From assembly GCA_934162535.1 (NCBI GenBank), contig CAKPJC010000016.1, forward strand, positions 1 through 40,935: a DNA stretch of 40,935 nt, given 5' to 3'. Source of the stretch: an uncultured Clostridia bacterium (GTDB taxonomy: Bacteria > Bacillota > Clostridia > TANB77 > CAG-508). The notes beneath the pieces are model-generated. The model was not told where the DNA came from and ran no database searches. It saw only the letters and a program-made list of their open reading frames with translations. Made by a program: the position numbers and the translations under genes. Shown here piece after piece: positions 30,731 through 40,935 of the stretch. The first letter of the stretch is position 1, and the number at the start of each line of letters is the position of its first letter.

Positions 30731-32968
30731 TTGGAAGAATTAGAGGGAATATTAACAGAAATAAGATACCAGAACGAAATAAACAGTTACACTGTAGGAA
30801 CATTTGAAACAGAAGAATATCAAATAACTGTAGTAGGCTATTTACCATTTATAAAAAAAGGAGACACACTAAAAATAATAGGAAAATTTGTAGAACACAA
30901 AGAATATGGAGAGCAATTCAAAATAGAAACATTTGAAAAACTAATGCCACAAACATTAGGAGCACTAGAAAATTACTTAGCAAATGGAAATGTAAAAGGA
31001 ATAGGACCAGCAACAGCAAAAAAGATAATACAAACATTTGGAGAAGAAACAATAAGCATACTAAAATACACCCCCAAAAAATTAGCACAAATAAGAGGAA
31101 TAACAGAAGAAAAGGCAATAGCAATATCAGAAAGCTTTATAGAAAATTGGGAAATATGGCAAATAGTAGGATTCTTAGAAAAATTTGGAATAGGAGCAGA
31201 AAACGCACAAAAGGTATATAAACTTCTAGGAATAAATGCAATAGAAGAAATAGAAGCAGACCCATATATACTAATAGACATATCAAGAGGTGTAGACTTT
31301 AGACAAATAGATGAAATGGCAATAAGACTTGGCGTAGAAAAAGAAAACAGAAAAAGAATAATGAGTGGAATAAAATATTCACTAATAAAAATAACATATA
31401 ATGGTCATTGTTGCACACTAAAAGAAAACTTGATAGAACATGTAAAACAGTTACTAGGAGTAAACGAAGAAACAGTTGAGGATGGACTCATAAACTTAAA
31501 AGTAAATGATGATATAGTAATAGAAAATAGAGAAGGAGAAAACTGGGTATATCTAAAAAGTTTTTATGCAACAGAGGAAAAAATAGCACAAAGAATAATA
31601 AGTTTAGCAAAATCAAAAAATACGAAAAAAATCCATAACATAGACAAAGAATTAAACCTAATAGAAAAAAAATCAGATATATTCTTATCAGAAAAGCAAA
31701 AAGAAGCAATAAGAGAAATAAACGAAAACAATGTAACAATAATAACAGGAGGACCAGGAACAGGAAAAACAACAATAATAAAAAGCATAATAGAAATATA
31801 TAAACAAAAAAAATACAAAATAGTATTATGTGCACCAACAGGAAGAGCAGCAAAAAGAATGACGGAAACAACAGGAGAAGAAGCATATACATTACATAGA
31901 CTATTAGAAATAGGCAAAATAGATGATGACTCGATATACAAGAAAAACAATGAATACCAAGGAACACCAATAGATGCAGACATAATAATAGTTGACGAGG
32001 TATCAATGGTAGACATGTTCATAATGAGTTACTTGTTGGACTGTATATATAAGGGAACCAAACTAATACTTGTAGGAGATAGTGACCAATTACCATCAGT
32101 AGGACCAGGTAGTGTATTACAAGACATAATAAAATCAGAACAAATAAAAACAGTACATTTAGACAAAGTATTTAGACAAGCAGCAAGAAGCAAAATAATA
32201 GTAAATGCACATAGAGTAAACAATGGAGAAGAGTTTATCAAAAAGGAAGAAACAGAAATAGAAGAAGACGAGAAAAATGACTTTTTCTTTATAAGAGAAA
32301 ATAACCAAGAACGAATATTAGAACAAGTATTATCACTATGTAATGGCAGATTAAAAAGATTTGGAAATTATGATTTTTTTGAAAACATACAGGTTTTAAG
32401 TCCAACAAAAAAAGGCACACTAGGAACAAAAGAACTAAACAAAGCATTACAACAAGAACTAAACCCACACAGAGAAGGAGAAAACGAAAAGAGCAGTATG
32501 GGAGCAATATTCAGAATTGGAGACAAGGTAATGCAAATAAAAAACAATTATGACATCCAATGGGAAAGAAGGGAAGGAAACTCTTTAGAACTAGGAAACG
32601 GAATATTCAATGGAGAAACAGGGATAATAACAGAAATAAATGAAAAAGAAAAATTTATAAGAGTAAAATTTGATGACAACAAAACAAGTATATATGAATA
32701 TAACGAATTAGAACAACTTGAACATAGTTATTGTATAACAATACATAAAGCACAAGGAAGCGAATTTGACGTAATAATAATGATAATACCACAAGCTGCA
32801 CCAATGTTGCTTACAAGAAACTTGTTATATACAGGAATAACGAGAGCTAAAAAACTATTAGTAGTAATAGGAAACAACAATATTGTAAACTATATGATAA
32901 AAAATGTTGACAGTAAAAAAAGAAACACGGGATTACAATACAAAATAAAAAATCAAATGAAATCTTAA
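30731..32968 (+). CDS. recD2: RecD2-type DNA helicase
   Basis: RecD2 is a 5'-3' superfamily 1B helicase found outside RecBCD in Gram-positives. The protein has 745 residues. The N-terminal part has an OB-like region and helix-hairpin-helix segments (NVKGIGPATAKKII near 100). Walker A GGPGTGKTT is at ~340, Walker B IIVDEVSMVD near 420, motif III GDSDQLPSVGPGSVL near 450, and a C-terminal helicase motif TIHKAQGSEFD, then YTGITRAKK. The start is TTG at 30731 after GGAAAGAGGA. Its role is in replication-fork or mismatch-linked DNA repair. Confidence 0.95.
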   Translation: MEELEGILTEIRYQNEINSYTVGTFETEEYQITVVGYLPFIKKGDTLKIIGKFVEHKEYGEQFKIETFEKLMPQTLGALENYLANGNVKGIGPATAKKIIQTFGEETISILKYTPKKLAQIRGITEEKAIAISESFIENWEIWQIVGFLEKFGIGAENAQKVYKLLGINAIEEIEADPYILIDISRGVDFRQIDEMAIRLGVEKENRKRIMSGIKYSLIKITYNGHCCTLKENLIEHVKQLLGVNEETVEDGLINLKVNDDIVIENREGENWVYLKSFYATEEKIAQRIISLAKSKNTKKIHNIDKELNLIEKKSDIFLSEKQKEAIREINENNVTIITGGPGTGKTTIIKSIIEIYKQKKYKIVLCAPTGRAAKRMTETTGEEAYTLHRLLEIGKIDDDSIYKKNNEYQGTPIDADIIIVDEVSMVDMFIMSYLLDCIYKGTKLILVGDSDQLPSVGPGSVLQDIIKSEQIKTVHLDKVFRQAARSKIIVNAHRVNNGEEFIKKEETEIEEDEKNDFFFIRENNQERILEQVLSLCNGRLKRFGNYDFFENIQVLSPTKKGTLGTKELNKALQQELNPHREGENEKSSMGAIFRIGDKVMQIKNNYDIQWERREGNSLELGNGIFNGETGIITEINEKEKFIRVKFDDNKTSIYEYNELEQLEHSYCITIHKAQGSEFDVIIMIIPQAAPMLLTRNLLYTGITRAKKLLVVIGNNNIVNYMIKNVDSKKRNTGLQYKIKNQMKS

Positions 32969-33027
32969 AATGCATAAAAAATCCATAAATTGTGAATAAT
33001 AGAAAAAAACACAAGGAGTGGATTTTT

Positions 33028-36000
33028 TTGAGAAAAAATAACAAAATTAACATAGAAAATACCATATTAGATGAAGAACAACTAAAAAGACATTTAGAAA
33101 AAATGGCAATGCAACATATATTAAAAAATAAATCAGATAAAAGCACATATCCTGTGCCACAATTAATTGAAAATTACGAAACAATAAAAACAGTATACAA
33201 TTTATTAAATGAACATATTAAATTAGATATAAGTATACACCCAGCAGGTGAATGGATATTAGACAATTTTTATATAATAGAGGAAGTAGTTAAACAAATA
33301 AAAAAAGAACTTACACAAAAAAAATACATTAACTTTGTAGGAATCCAAAATGGTAAATATGTTGGATTTGCAAGAATATATGTATTGGCAACTGAAATAG
33401 TATCATATACAGACAACAAAATAACAAGAGAAAATTTAGAAAAATATTTACAAGCATATCAAACAAAAAAAACGCTAAACATGGAAGAAATATGGAATAT
33501 AGGACTATTTCTTCAAATAGCGATAATTCAGAACATTGCTGAAATATGTGAAAAAATATATAGTAGTCAAATGCAAAAATATAAAGTGAAAAATATAATA
33601 GAAAGACTAGTAGAAAAAAAGAGTAAAGATGAACTAATATATAATCAAATGCATGGAATGAAACTAAAAAGCACAGAATTTAAAAGCATGAAATATCCAT
33701 TTATAGAATACATGTCATACTCACTAAAAAAATATGGAAAAAAAGCATATGGATATTTAAAAATTTTAGAAGAAGAAGTTGAAAAAATAGGAATAACAGT
33801 ACCAGAAGCAATACAAAAAGAACATTTTGATATAGCAATAAGAAAAATATCAATAGGAAACTGTATTACAAGCATAAAAACATTACAAAGAATAAACTTT
33901 CTAGAAATATTTGAAAAAATAAATGGGGTAGAAGAGATACTTAATCAGGATCCAGCAGGAATATATGAACATATGGAATACAAAACAAAAGAATATTATA
34001 GAAATGCAATAAAAGAATTATCCAAAAAAACAAAAATGTCAGAAATATATATATCAAAAAAAGCAATAGAACTATGTCATAAAAGTATGTCAGATACCAA
34101 ACATAGACACATAGGATATTACTTAATAGACGAAGGAAAAGAAGAACTATATCAAAAATTAGAATATAAAGAAAAAATATTAAAAAACAAAACAAAAGTA
34201 AAAATTTATATCTCAACTATAACACTATTGACAATAATATTATCATTACTAATCTCAAGGTCATTAACATCAAATACAATAGCATTTATACTAACATCAA
34301 TATTATTAATAATTCCAATATCAGAAATAGTAATTCAAACAATTCAATTTATATTTGGAAAAATAGTAAAACCAAAATTAATTCCAAAACTAGATTTTAG
34401 CAAAGGAATAGACAAAGAAAATACAACATTTGTTGTAATACCAACAATAATAAATTCAAAAGAAAAAGTAGAAAAACTAGTAAGAAAAATGGAAGTATAT
34501 TATTTAGCAAACAAGAGTGAAAACTTATATTTTTCGATACTAGGAGACTGTTCAGAAAGCAATGTAAAAGAAGAAAAATTTGATATAGAAGTTGAAAGAA
34601 CAGGAGTAAGATTAATACAGCAACTAAATGATAAATACCCAAGTAAATATCCAATATTTCATTTTATATATAGAGAAAGAAAATATTGTAGAACAGAAGA
34701 CAAATATTTGGGATGGGAAAGAAAAAGGGGATTATTAACACAATTTAATGAATATATTTTAAAACATCAAAAAAATCAATTTAGAGTTAATACAATAAAT
34801 CAAGAGGAATTACCAAAAATAAAATATGTAATAACATTAGATTCAGATACAGACTTAGTTTTAGAAACAGCAAGTGAACTAATAGGTGCAATGGCACACG
34901 TTTTAAATAAACCAGAAATAGATACAAGAAAAAACATTGTCGTAAAGGGTCATGGAATTATGCAACCAAGAGTTGGAATAGATTTAGATGTAACAAATAA
35001 AAGTATGTTCACTAAGATATTTGCAGGAGCAGGAGGTGTTGATAATTACACAAATGCAATATCAGACACATATCAAGATAATTTTGATGAAGGAATATTT
35101 ACAGGAAAGGGAATATATGATGTAGAAACATTTTCAAAAGTACTAAGAAATGAAATACCAGAAAACACAGTATTAAGTCATGACTTGTTAGAAGGAAACT
35201 ATCTAAGATGTGGACTTGTGTCAGACATAATGTTAATAGATGGGTATCCTATAAAATATGCGAGTTTTATAAATAGATTATCAAGATGGACAAGAGGAGA
35301 CTGGCAAATTACAAGATGGTTAAGCAGTAAACTAAACCTGTTATCAAAATATAAAATATTTGATAATCTAAGAAGAAGTGTAGTTGAAATATCATTAATG
35401 TTTTTATTAATATATTCAGCAATAATAAAAAACAATATAACAATGATAATGACCATATCAATAGTCACTGTAATATACCCGTATATTTTAGAAATACTTA
35501 ATTTAATATTTTCAAGAAGAGAGGGCGAAAAAAAGCAAAAAACATTTACTCCCAGAATAATGGGAGTAAATGGTGCAATATATAGAGCTGTAATAACAGT
35601 GGGTTGTTTGGCGTTCAAAGCATATACATTATTAGTATCAATAATAAAAACAATATATAGAAAAACCGTAACACATAATCATCTACTAGAATGGATGACA
35701 TCAGAAGAGTCAGAAAAACAAACAAAAACAACAGTAGCAGTATACTATAAAATGATGATTTCAAGTGTGATAATTGGAACAATAACAATTATATATGGAA
35801 TATTAAATAAAAATATTTTATTAACAATTGTTGGAAGTTTGTGGATAATAAGTCCATATATTATGTATAAAATCAGTAAAGAATTAAAATATACATCAAA
35901 ATTAGAAGAACTAGAAAAAGAAGAAAAACAAGAACTTATAGAAACAGCAAAAAGGACTTGGGAATTCTTCAAAGACTATTTAACTGAAGAAACAAACTAT

Positions 36001-39000
36001 TTAATACCAGATAATTATCAAGAAGGAAGAAAGCCACTCATAATACCTAGAACCTCTTCAACAAATATAGGGTTGTCAATGCTAGCAGTAATATCAGCAT
36101 ATGATATGAAATTTGAAAATTTATCTTATTGCATAGAACTACTTAAAAATATTATTAACACAATATATGAACTTCCAAAATGGAATGGACATTTGTATAA
36201 TTGGTATAATATAAAAACAAAAAAGCCATTAATTCCTAGATATATATCAACAGTTGATAGTGGAAACTTAGTTGGATATATGTATACAACAAAAATATTT
36301 CTAGGAAAAGTAAATGTGCCAGAGGACCTAGAAAAAACAAGACAAGATATGTTTAAAAAAATAACCCGAATGATTGAGAAAACAGACTTTTCGATATTAT
36401 ATAGTCAAGAACAGAGGTTATTTTCGATAGGGTTCAATATTGAAGACAACAAACTTACAGATTCATATTATGACTTACTTGCATCAGAAGCAAGACAAGC
36501 AAGTTTAGTCGCAATAGCGAAAAAAGATGTACCAGTAAAAAATTGGAGCAATTTAAGTAGGACATTAACATTATTAAAAAAACACAAAGGATTAATATCA
36601 TGGTCAGGCACTGCATTTGAATATCTAATGCCAAATATCAATATAAAAACTTATGAAGGAAGCTTATTAGACGAATCATGTAAATTTTTAATAATGAACC
36701 AAATAGAATATAGTAAAAAACTTGGAATACCATGGGGAATATCAGAAGCAGGATTTAACTTAAAAGACTTACATTCAAATTACCAATATAAGGCATTTGG
36801 AATACCATGGCTTGGTCTTAAAAGAGGACTGGCAGATGAAATGGTAGTCTCAAGTTATGGTTGTATGCTGGCAATAACAGAAGTACCAAAAAAAGTTGTA
36901 GAAAATATGAGAATACTAAAAAAAGAAGGAATGTATGATAAATATGGATATTATGAATCAATAGATTACACGCCAGAAAGATTATCAAAAGGAAAAAAAT
37001 CAGAACCAGTAAAAACATATATGGCACATCATCAAGCACTAATATTATTATCAATAAATAATTTGTTTAATAATCAAATATTTCAAAAAAGATTTATGGA
37101 AAATCCAGAAATAGAAGCGGTAAGCATATTATTACAAGAGAGAATGCCCGAAACTTATATAATTACAAAAGAGAATAAAGAAAAACCTGAGAAACTAAAA
37201 TATAGAGATTATGAAAATTATAGTATTAGGGAATACAACAAAATTGATGAAAGAATAATAAGAGGAAATATAATAGGAAATGAAAGATATACTACTGCAA
37301 TAAATCAATTTGGAGCAGGTGTGAGTATATTTGACAATTACTATATTAATAGATACAAAAAAACAGATGACTACAAACAAGGGATAATCTGTTATATAAA
37401 AGATATAGAAAACAATGAAATATGGTCAACAGTAGGAAAAGACAACTGTGATAGTTTTACAATAAAATTTATGCCAGATAAAAATGAATTTGAGAAAAAA
37501 AGAAGCAAGATAAAAACATGTTATAAAACAACTATTGATGCAAATGAGCCAGTAGAAATAAGAAGGTTAAATATTCAAAATGATAGTAATGAAGAAAAAA
37601 TATTTGAAGTAGTGAGTTATTTTGAACCAGTTTTATCAACAAAAGAACAAGATTATGCACATCAGGCATTTAATAATTTATTTTTAATATATGAATATGA
37701 TGAAGAACTAGATAGCATAGTTGTCAGAAGAAAAAACAGAGAAAACCAAGAAAATGAAATATGTCTAATTGTAAAAATGCAAACAGATAGTGAAAAAATT
37801 GGTGAAACAGAATTTGAAATAAACAAAGACAAATTTATAGGGAGAAATAATCTTGAAATACCAAATATGATAAGAAACTCCACACCATTATCTAAAAAAA
37901 CTGGACTTACAACAGAGGGAATTGTGGCATTAAAAAATACAGTAAAAATTAAACCAGGAGAAATAGCAAATGTAGATTTGATAATATCTGTAGAATACAG
38001 CAAAAAAACAGCAATTCAAAATATGGAAAAATATATAATTGAGGAAAATGTTTCAAGAGAATTTGAAATAGTAAAAGCAAAAACAGAAGCAGAAATAATG
38101 TATTTAGGAATAAAAGGAAAAGATATAGAAATATATCAAAATATAGCAACATATCTAATTTTTGATAATCCACTAAAACAAAATAAAAACTTAGGATACA
38201 AAACCTACAAACAAGAAGAACTATGGAAATATGGAATATCTGGAGATTTACCAATAATAACAGTTACAGTAAAATATATAAATGATTTATATGTTGTAAA
38301 ACAATTATTGAAATTATACGAATATTTTAGAACTAAGAATATAAGAATAGAGCTTGTAATAATTGATGAGGAAGATTATAGCTATGAAAATTATGTTAGA
38401 GACGAAATAGAAAGTTTTATTCAAAACAGTCATCTTGCTTATATGAAAAATATATATGGAGGAATATTTGTTATATCAAAAAGTGAAGTAGATATACAGG
38501 ATGTAAATTTAATAAAATTTGTTTCCACAATAATAATAGATAGCCATAAAGGAAATCTTGAAAATATTATAAAAGATTCAGAAGAAGATATAATAAATAA
38601 TTATAAAACAATAGAAAGAGCAGAAAAAATCACAAATGAATCTGACGAAACAAAAGAATTTGATATGATAAACAATAACAAAAATTTAAAATATAATAAT
38701 GAATATGGTGCATTTTCTGAAGACGGGAAAGAATATATAATAACAATTGACAAAGACAAAAACTTGCCATGTACATGGAGTCATATAATGGCAAATGATA
38801 AATTCGGGACAGTTGTCACTGAGAGTAATGGAGGATATACATGGTATAAAAATAGTAGATTAAATAGAATTACAAGTTGGCATAATAGTAGCATTGTTAA
38901 TATACCATCAGAAGCATTTTATATAAAAGACATAGACAATGGTAGAACATGGTCGCCAACAGCAATGCCGAAACCAGACAATAAAAAATATAATATTGTA

Positions 39001-40614
39001 TTTGGATTTGGGTATGCAAAATATATCCATCATAGTAATGAAATAGCACAAGAATTAGAAGTATTTATACCAAATGATGAGAGTGTAAAAATTAATATTA
39101 TGAGATTAAAAAACAATGCACCTAAGAAGAAAAAATTAAAAATATATTATTATATGAAACCAGTATTAGGAGAAGATGAAATAAAATCTGATGGATATAT
39201 AAAAACAAATTATGAAGAAAATTCAAATATACTCTTAATAAGAAATTTATATCAAACAGATAATTTTGACGAAATAGCTTATATATCAAGTAGTGAAAAA
39301 ATTGAATCATTTACGGGAAATAAAAAGACCTTTTTTGGAGAAGGTGGAATAACAAATCCAAATGCAATTCACACAATGAGATTAGACAATGATACAGGAC
39401 TTGGAAAAAAATCATGTGCAGCTATAGAAATAAATGTAGAGATAGAAAGTTTTTCAGAAAAAGAAATATCAATAATTGTGGGAGCAGAAGAAAACATTAT
39501 TAATGCAAAAGATATTGCATATAAATATTCAAAAGTACAAAACTGTAAAACAGAATTAAACAGAGTAAAAAACAAATGGAGCGATTTATTAAATAGAGTA
39601 CAAGTTAAGACACCATATGAATCTTTGAATATAATGCTAAACGGATGGATAATGTATCAAACTATAGAAAGTAGAATAAAAGCTAGAAGTGGGTTTTATC
39701 AATCTGGTGGAGCCTATGGTTTTAGAGATCAACTACAAGACTCACTTTCATTAAAATATATAGAACCACAAATGCTGTATGAGCAAATAATAAAACACAG
39801 CAAACATCAATTCATAGAAGGGGATGTGGAACATTGGTGGCATGATGAAAATCAAAGGGGGATAAGAACTAGATTTTCAGATGATATGTTATGGCTTCCA
39901 TATGCTGTAATAAGATATATAGAATTTACAGGAGATTATAAAATACTTGACGTAAAAACGAAATATTTATGTGGAGAAAATCTAAAAGATGGAGAGAATG
40001 AAAAATATGATAAATATCTTGGAAGTGATATAGCAGAAAGCATTTACAAACATTGCAAAAAAGCTATAGAAAGAGCATGTAAGTTTGGAGAAAATGGATT
40101 GCCTAAGATAGGAATTGGCGATTGGAATGATGGATTAAGCAATATTGGATCAAAAGGAAAAGGTGAAAGTGTTTGGCTAGGATTTTTCATTTATGATATT
40201 TTAAAAGAATTTGTAAAAATTGCTGAAAGATTAAATGATGAGAAATTTGTGAAAAGGTGCAAACAAATTTTGAAATTTCTACAATACAACCTTAATACAA
40301 ATGCATGGGATGGAAGATGGTATAAAAGAGCATTTTCAGATGATGGAAGTGTTTATGGTAGTATGGAAAATGAAGAATGTAGAATTGATAGTATATCACA
40401 AAGTTGGTCAGTTATTTCAGGAGCAGGAGATAAAGACAAAATATATTCTGCAATGGACAGTTTAGAAAATCATTTAGTAGACAAAGAAAATGGAATTATA
40501 AAATTACTTGATCCACCATTTGAAAAAGGCAAATTGAAACCTGGATATATAAAAGCATATTTGCCAGGTGTAAGAGAAAATGGAGGACAATACACACATG
40601 AGTGTTGTTGTTAG
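33028..40614 (+). CDS. ndvB: Cyclic beta-1,2-glucan synthase-like protein (GT84/GH94), C-terminally truncated
   Basis: The protein has 2528 residues. An N-terminal cytosolic region is followed by membrane helices (~385-445). The glycosyltransferase 84 domain has LDSDTD near 603, HDLLEG near 717 and RWTRGDWQ near 752. More helices lie at ~780-960, then a glycoamylase-like domain (~975-1375, IPWGISEAGF, MAHHQ), then two beta-sandwich/GH94 units with WWHDENQRG near 2269 and the catalytic-Asp motif GDWNDG near 2364. In this family GENGGQYTH-type sequence is followed by AAxW and at least another ~150 residues; here VRENGGQYTH is followed by ECCC and a stop. The GH94 C-terminus is therefore missing. 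TTG at 33028 follows AAGGAG. Possible causes are insertion, frameshift or rearrangement. The gene symbol is by homology. Confidence 0.9.
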   Translation: MRKNNKINIENTILDEEQLKRHLEKMAMQHILKNKSDKSTYPVPQLIENYETIKTVYNLLNEHIKLDISIHPAGEWILDNFYIIEEVVKQIKKELTQKKYINFVGIQNGKYVGFARIYVLATEIVSYTDNKITRENLEKYLQAYQTKKTLNMEEIWNIGLFLQIAIIQNIAEICEKIYSSQMQKYKVKNIIERLVEKKSKDELIYNQMHGMKLKSTEFKSMKYPFIEYMSYSLKKYGKKAYGYLKILEEEVEKIGITVPEAIQKEHFDIAIRKISIGNCITSIKTLQRINFLEIFEKINGVEEILNQDPAGIYEHMEYKTKEYYRNAIKELSKKTKMSEIYISKKAIELCHKSMSDTKHRHIGYYLIDEGKEELYQKLEYKEKILKNKTKVKIYISTITLLTIILSLLISRSLTSNTIAFILTSILLIIPISEIVIQTIQFIFGKIVKPKLIPKLDFSKGIDKENTTFVVIPTIINSKEKVEKLVRKMEVYYLANKSENLYFSILGDCSESNVKEEKFDIEVERTGVRLIQQLNDKYPSKYPIFHFIYRERKYCRTEDKYLGWERKRGLLTQFNEYILKHQKNQFRVNTINQEELPKIKYVITLDSDTDLVLETASELIGAMAHVLNKPEIDTRKNIVVKGHGIMQPRVGIDLDVTNKSMFTKIFAGAGGVDNYTNAISDTYQDNFDEGIFTGKGIYDVETFSKVLRNEIPENTVLSHDLLEGNYLRCGLVSDIMLIDGYPIKYASFINRLSRWTRGDWQITRWLSSKLNLLSKYKIFDNLRRSVVEISLMFLLIYSAIIKNNITMIMTISIVTVIYPYILEILNLIFSRREGEKKQKTFTPRIMGVNGAIYRAVITVGCLAFKAYTLLVSIIKTIYRKTVTHNHLLEWMTSEESEKQTKTTVAVYYKMMISSVIIGTITIIYGILNKNILLTIVGSLWIISPYIMYKISKELKYTSKLEELEKEEKQELIETAKRTWEFFKDYLTEETNYLIPDNYQEGRKPLIIPRTSSTNIGLSMLAVISAYDMKFENLSYCIELLKNIINTIYELPKWNGHLYNWYNIKTKKPLIPRYISTVDSGNLVGYMYTTKIFLGKVNVPEDLEKTRQDMFKKITRMIEKTDFSILYSQEQRLFSIGFNIEDNKLTDSYYDLLASEARQASLVAIAKKDVPVKNWSNLSRTLTLLKKHKGLISWSGTAFEYLMPNINIKTYEGSLLDESCKFLIMNQIEYSKKLGIPWGISEAGFNLKDLHSNYQYKAFGIPWLGLKRGLADEMVVSSYGCMLAITEVPKKVVENMRILKKEGMYDKYGYYESIDYTPERLSKGKKSEPVKTYMAHHQALILLSINNLFNNQIFQKRFMENPEIEAVSILLQERMPETYIITKENKEKPEKLKYRDYENYSIREYNKIDERIIRGNIIGNERYTTAINQFGAGVSIFDNYYINRYKKTDDYKQGIICYIKDIENNEIWSTVGKDNCDSFTIKFMPDKNEFEKKRSKIKTCYKTTIDANEPVEIRRLNIQNDSNEEKIFEVVSYFEPVLSTKEQDYAHQAFNNLFLIYEYDEELDSIVVRRKNRENQENEICLIVKMQTDSEKIGETEFEINKDKFIGRNNLEIPNMIRNSTPLSKKTGLTTEGIVALKNTVKIKPGEIANVDLIISVEYSKKTAIQNMEKYIIEENVSREFEIVKAKTEAEIMYLGIKGKDIEIYQNIATYLIFDNPLKQNKNLGYKTYKQEELWKYGISGDLPIITVTVKYINDLYVVKQLLKLYEYFRTKNIRIELVIIDEEDYSYENYVRDEIESFIQNSHLAYMKNIYGGIFVISKSEVDIQDVNLIKFVSTIIIDSHKGNLENIIKDSEEDIINNYKTIERAEKITNESDETKEFDMINNNKNLKYNNEYGAFSEDGKEYIITIDKDKNLPCTWSHIMANDKFGTVVTESNGGYTWYKNSRLNRITSWHNSSIVNIPSEAFYIKDIDNGRTWSPTAMPKPDNKKYNIVFGFGYAKYIHHSNEIAQELEVFIPNDESVKINIMRLKNNAPKKKKLKIYYYMKPVLGEDEIKSDGYIKTNYEENSNILLIRNLYQTDNFDEIAYISSSEKIESFTGNKKTFFGEGGITNPNAIHTMRLDNDTGLGKKSCAAIEINVEIESFSEKEISIIVGAEENIINAKDIAYKYSKVQNCKTELNRVKNKWSDLLNRVQVKTPYESLNIMLNGWIMYQTIESRIKARSGFYQSGGAYGFRDQLQDSLSLKYIEPQMLYEQIIKHSKHQFIEGDVEHWWHDENQRGIRTRFSDDMLWLPYAVIRYIEFTGDYKILDVKTKYLCGENLKDGENEKYDKYLGSDIAESIYKHCKKAIERACKFGENGLPKIGIGDWNDGLSNIGSKGKGESVWLGFFIYDILKEFVKIAERLNDEKFVKRCKQILKFLQYNLNTNAWDGRWYKRAFSDDGSVYGSMENEECRIDSISQSWSVISGAGDKDKIYSAMDSLENHLVDKENGIIKLLDPPFEKGKLKPGYIKAYLPGVRENGGQYTHECCC

Positions 40615-40666
40615 CACCAGTTTTTCATAAATATTGATACTCTTAAAAATACATATTGTTATTAAA

Positions 40667-40708
40667 TTTGTATCAAAAGTATTTAAAAACACACCTTATT
40701 GATACAAA
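40667..40708. repeat. Long-looped dyad TTTGTATCAA/TTGATACAAA
   Basis: A perfect 10-bp inverted repeat (40667-40676, 40699-40708) has 22 bases between the arms. A third half-site TTGATAC is at 40634-40640, so half-sites lie about three helical turns apart. It is either an operator or an RNA stem; it is in the gap after the truncated gene. Confidence 0.7.
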
Positions 40709-40743
40709 ATTAGTGATAAAATCAAAATAATACAACAAGTTTT

Positions 40744-40862
40744 AAAAAATGTGAAACAAATTAGAGAAAAAATACAAAAAAAGTTTCACATTTTTTAAAA
40801 TTTATGATATAATAAAAATGTGAAACAAAATCAAATAAATTAAGCAAAAATATTTCACATTT
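40744..40862. promoter_or_regulatory. Promoter embedded in repeated TGTGAAAC half-sites
   Basis: Half-sites TGTGAAAC or their complement occur at 40750-40757, 40783-40790 and 40819-40826, with the 7-base match TTTCACA in TTTCACAT at 40853-40860, in alternating orientation 33-36 bases apart. The first pair extends to a perfect 14-bp stem (40744-40757, 40783-40796) ending in T6, which could also be a terminator. A promoter TTCACA (40785-40790), 17 bp, TATAAT (40808-40813) starts inside the second half-site. This is the arrangement expected for repression of the downstream gene. Confidence 0.65.
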
Positions 40863-40877
40863 ATAAGGAGGAAAATC

Positions 40878-40935
40878 ATGGAAGAAAAAATTGAAATTAT
40901 GAATCTTCTTCAAAGTAAACAGGTTCTTGAACATG
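40878..40935 (+). CDS. Start of an unidentified gene (3' part outside window)
   Basis: The ATG at 40878 follows AAGGAGGAAAATC, a good ribosome binding site. The 19 visible codons read MEEKIEIMNLLQSKQVLEH, predicted to be a helical and acidic-amphipathic start. That is too short to assign; a regulator or signalling protein would fit the operator-like upstream region, but this is a guess. Confidence 0.6.
   Translation, partial: MEEKIEIMNLLQSKQVLEH

Noticed and set aside
40615..40877. An insertion sequence end at the truncation point
   Set aside because: No transposase or clear terminal inverted repeat and target duplication can be seen within the window; it is kept only as a possibility in the findings.
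1..40935. CRISPR arrays, tRNA or rRNA genes
   Set aside because: No regularly spaced direct repeats and no cloverleaf or rRNA segments were recognised on either strand.

Overview
The window is about 41 kb of strongly AT-rich DNA that reads as the chromosome of an anaerobic low-GC Firmicute of the class Clostridia. The signs are the gene order (era-yqzL-recO; S10-spc-alpha ribosomal clusters joined through secY-adk-map-infA-rpmJ), zinc-binding S14, S4, L24 and L36 proteins, strong AGGAGG ribosome binding sites, several TTG/GTG starts, a SAM-I riboswitch before metK, a cell-wall-sorted surface protein, and A-ending codons almost everywhere. Genus and species cannot be named from what is visible. 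All genes but one are on the + strand.

Layout. 1-560: the 3' end of a surface-type gene with a formylglycine-generating-enzyme/C-type-lectin-like C-terminus. Its last ~160 bases have a base and codon composition quite unlike the surroundings and look like the variable region of a diversity-generating retroelement (DGR). 608-4711: a large coiled-coil protein of unknown function, then era, yqzL and recO. 4805-7875: envelope genes galE, a polyprenyl-phosphate glycosyltransferase and mreB. 7922-9304: a divergent (minus strand) von Willebrand factor A surface protein with an LPKAG sorting signal. 9414-27348: the ribosomal protein superoperon, from a consensus promoter and a structured leader through S10, spc, secY, adk, map, infA and the alpha operon. 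rpmD (L30) is missing from its usual place. Two lineage-specific genes with their own promoter sit between secY and adk. 27367-28657: SAM riboswitch, terminator, metK, terminator. 28703-32968: a prepilin-like protein fused to a beta-solenoid, a small membrane-anchored glycosyltransferase-like protein, and recD2. 33028-40614: a giant cyclic beta-1,2-glucan synthase-type protein whose glycoside hydrolase family 94 domain stops abruptly at a family-conserved motif. 40615-40935: three long dyad repeats, a promoter embedded in them, and the first codons of a new gene.

The two most interesting themes are (1) the probable DGR target at the left edge, and (2) a set of structured, more GC-rich spacers inside the ribosomal operon (before rpsJ, rplC, rplB, rplF and rpsM). 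Their helices can be found by hand, and they look like several separate ribosomal-protein leader or attenuator RNAs inside one transcription unit. The truncated glucan synthase next to dyad-rich DNA is a third point to examine.

There are no tRNA, rRNA or CRISPR arrays that I can recognise, and no recognisable transposase, integrase or reverse transcriptase gene in the window.
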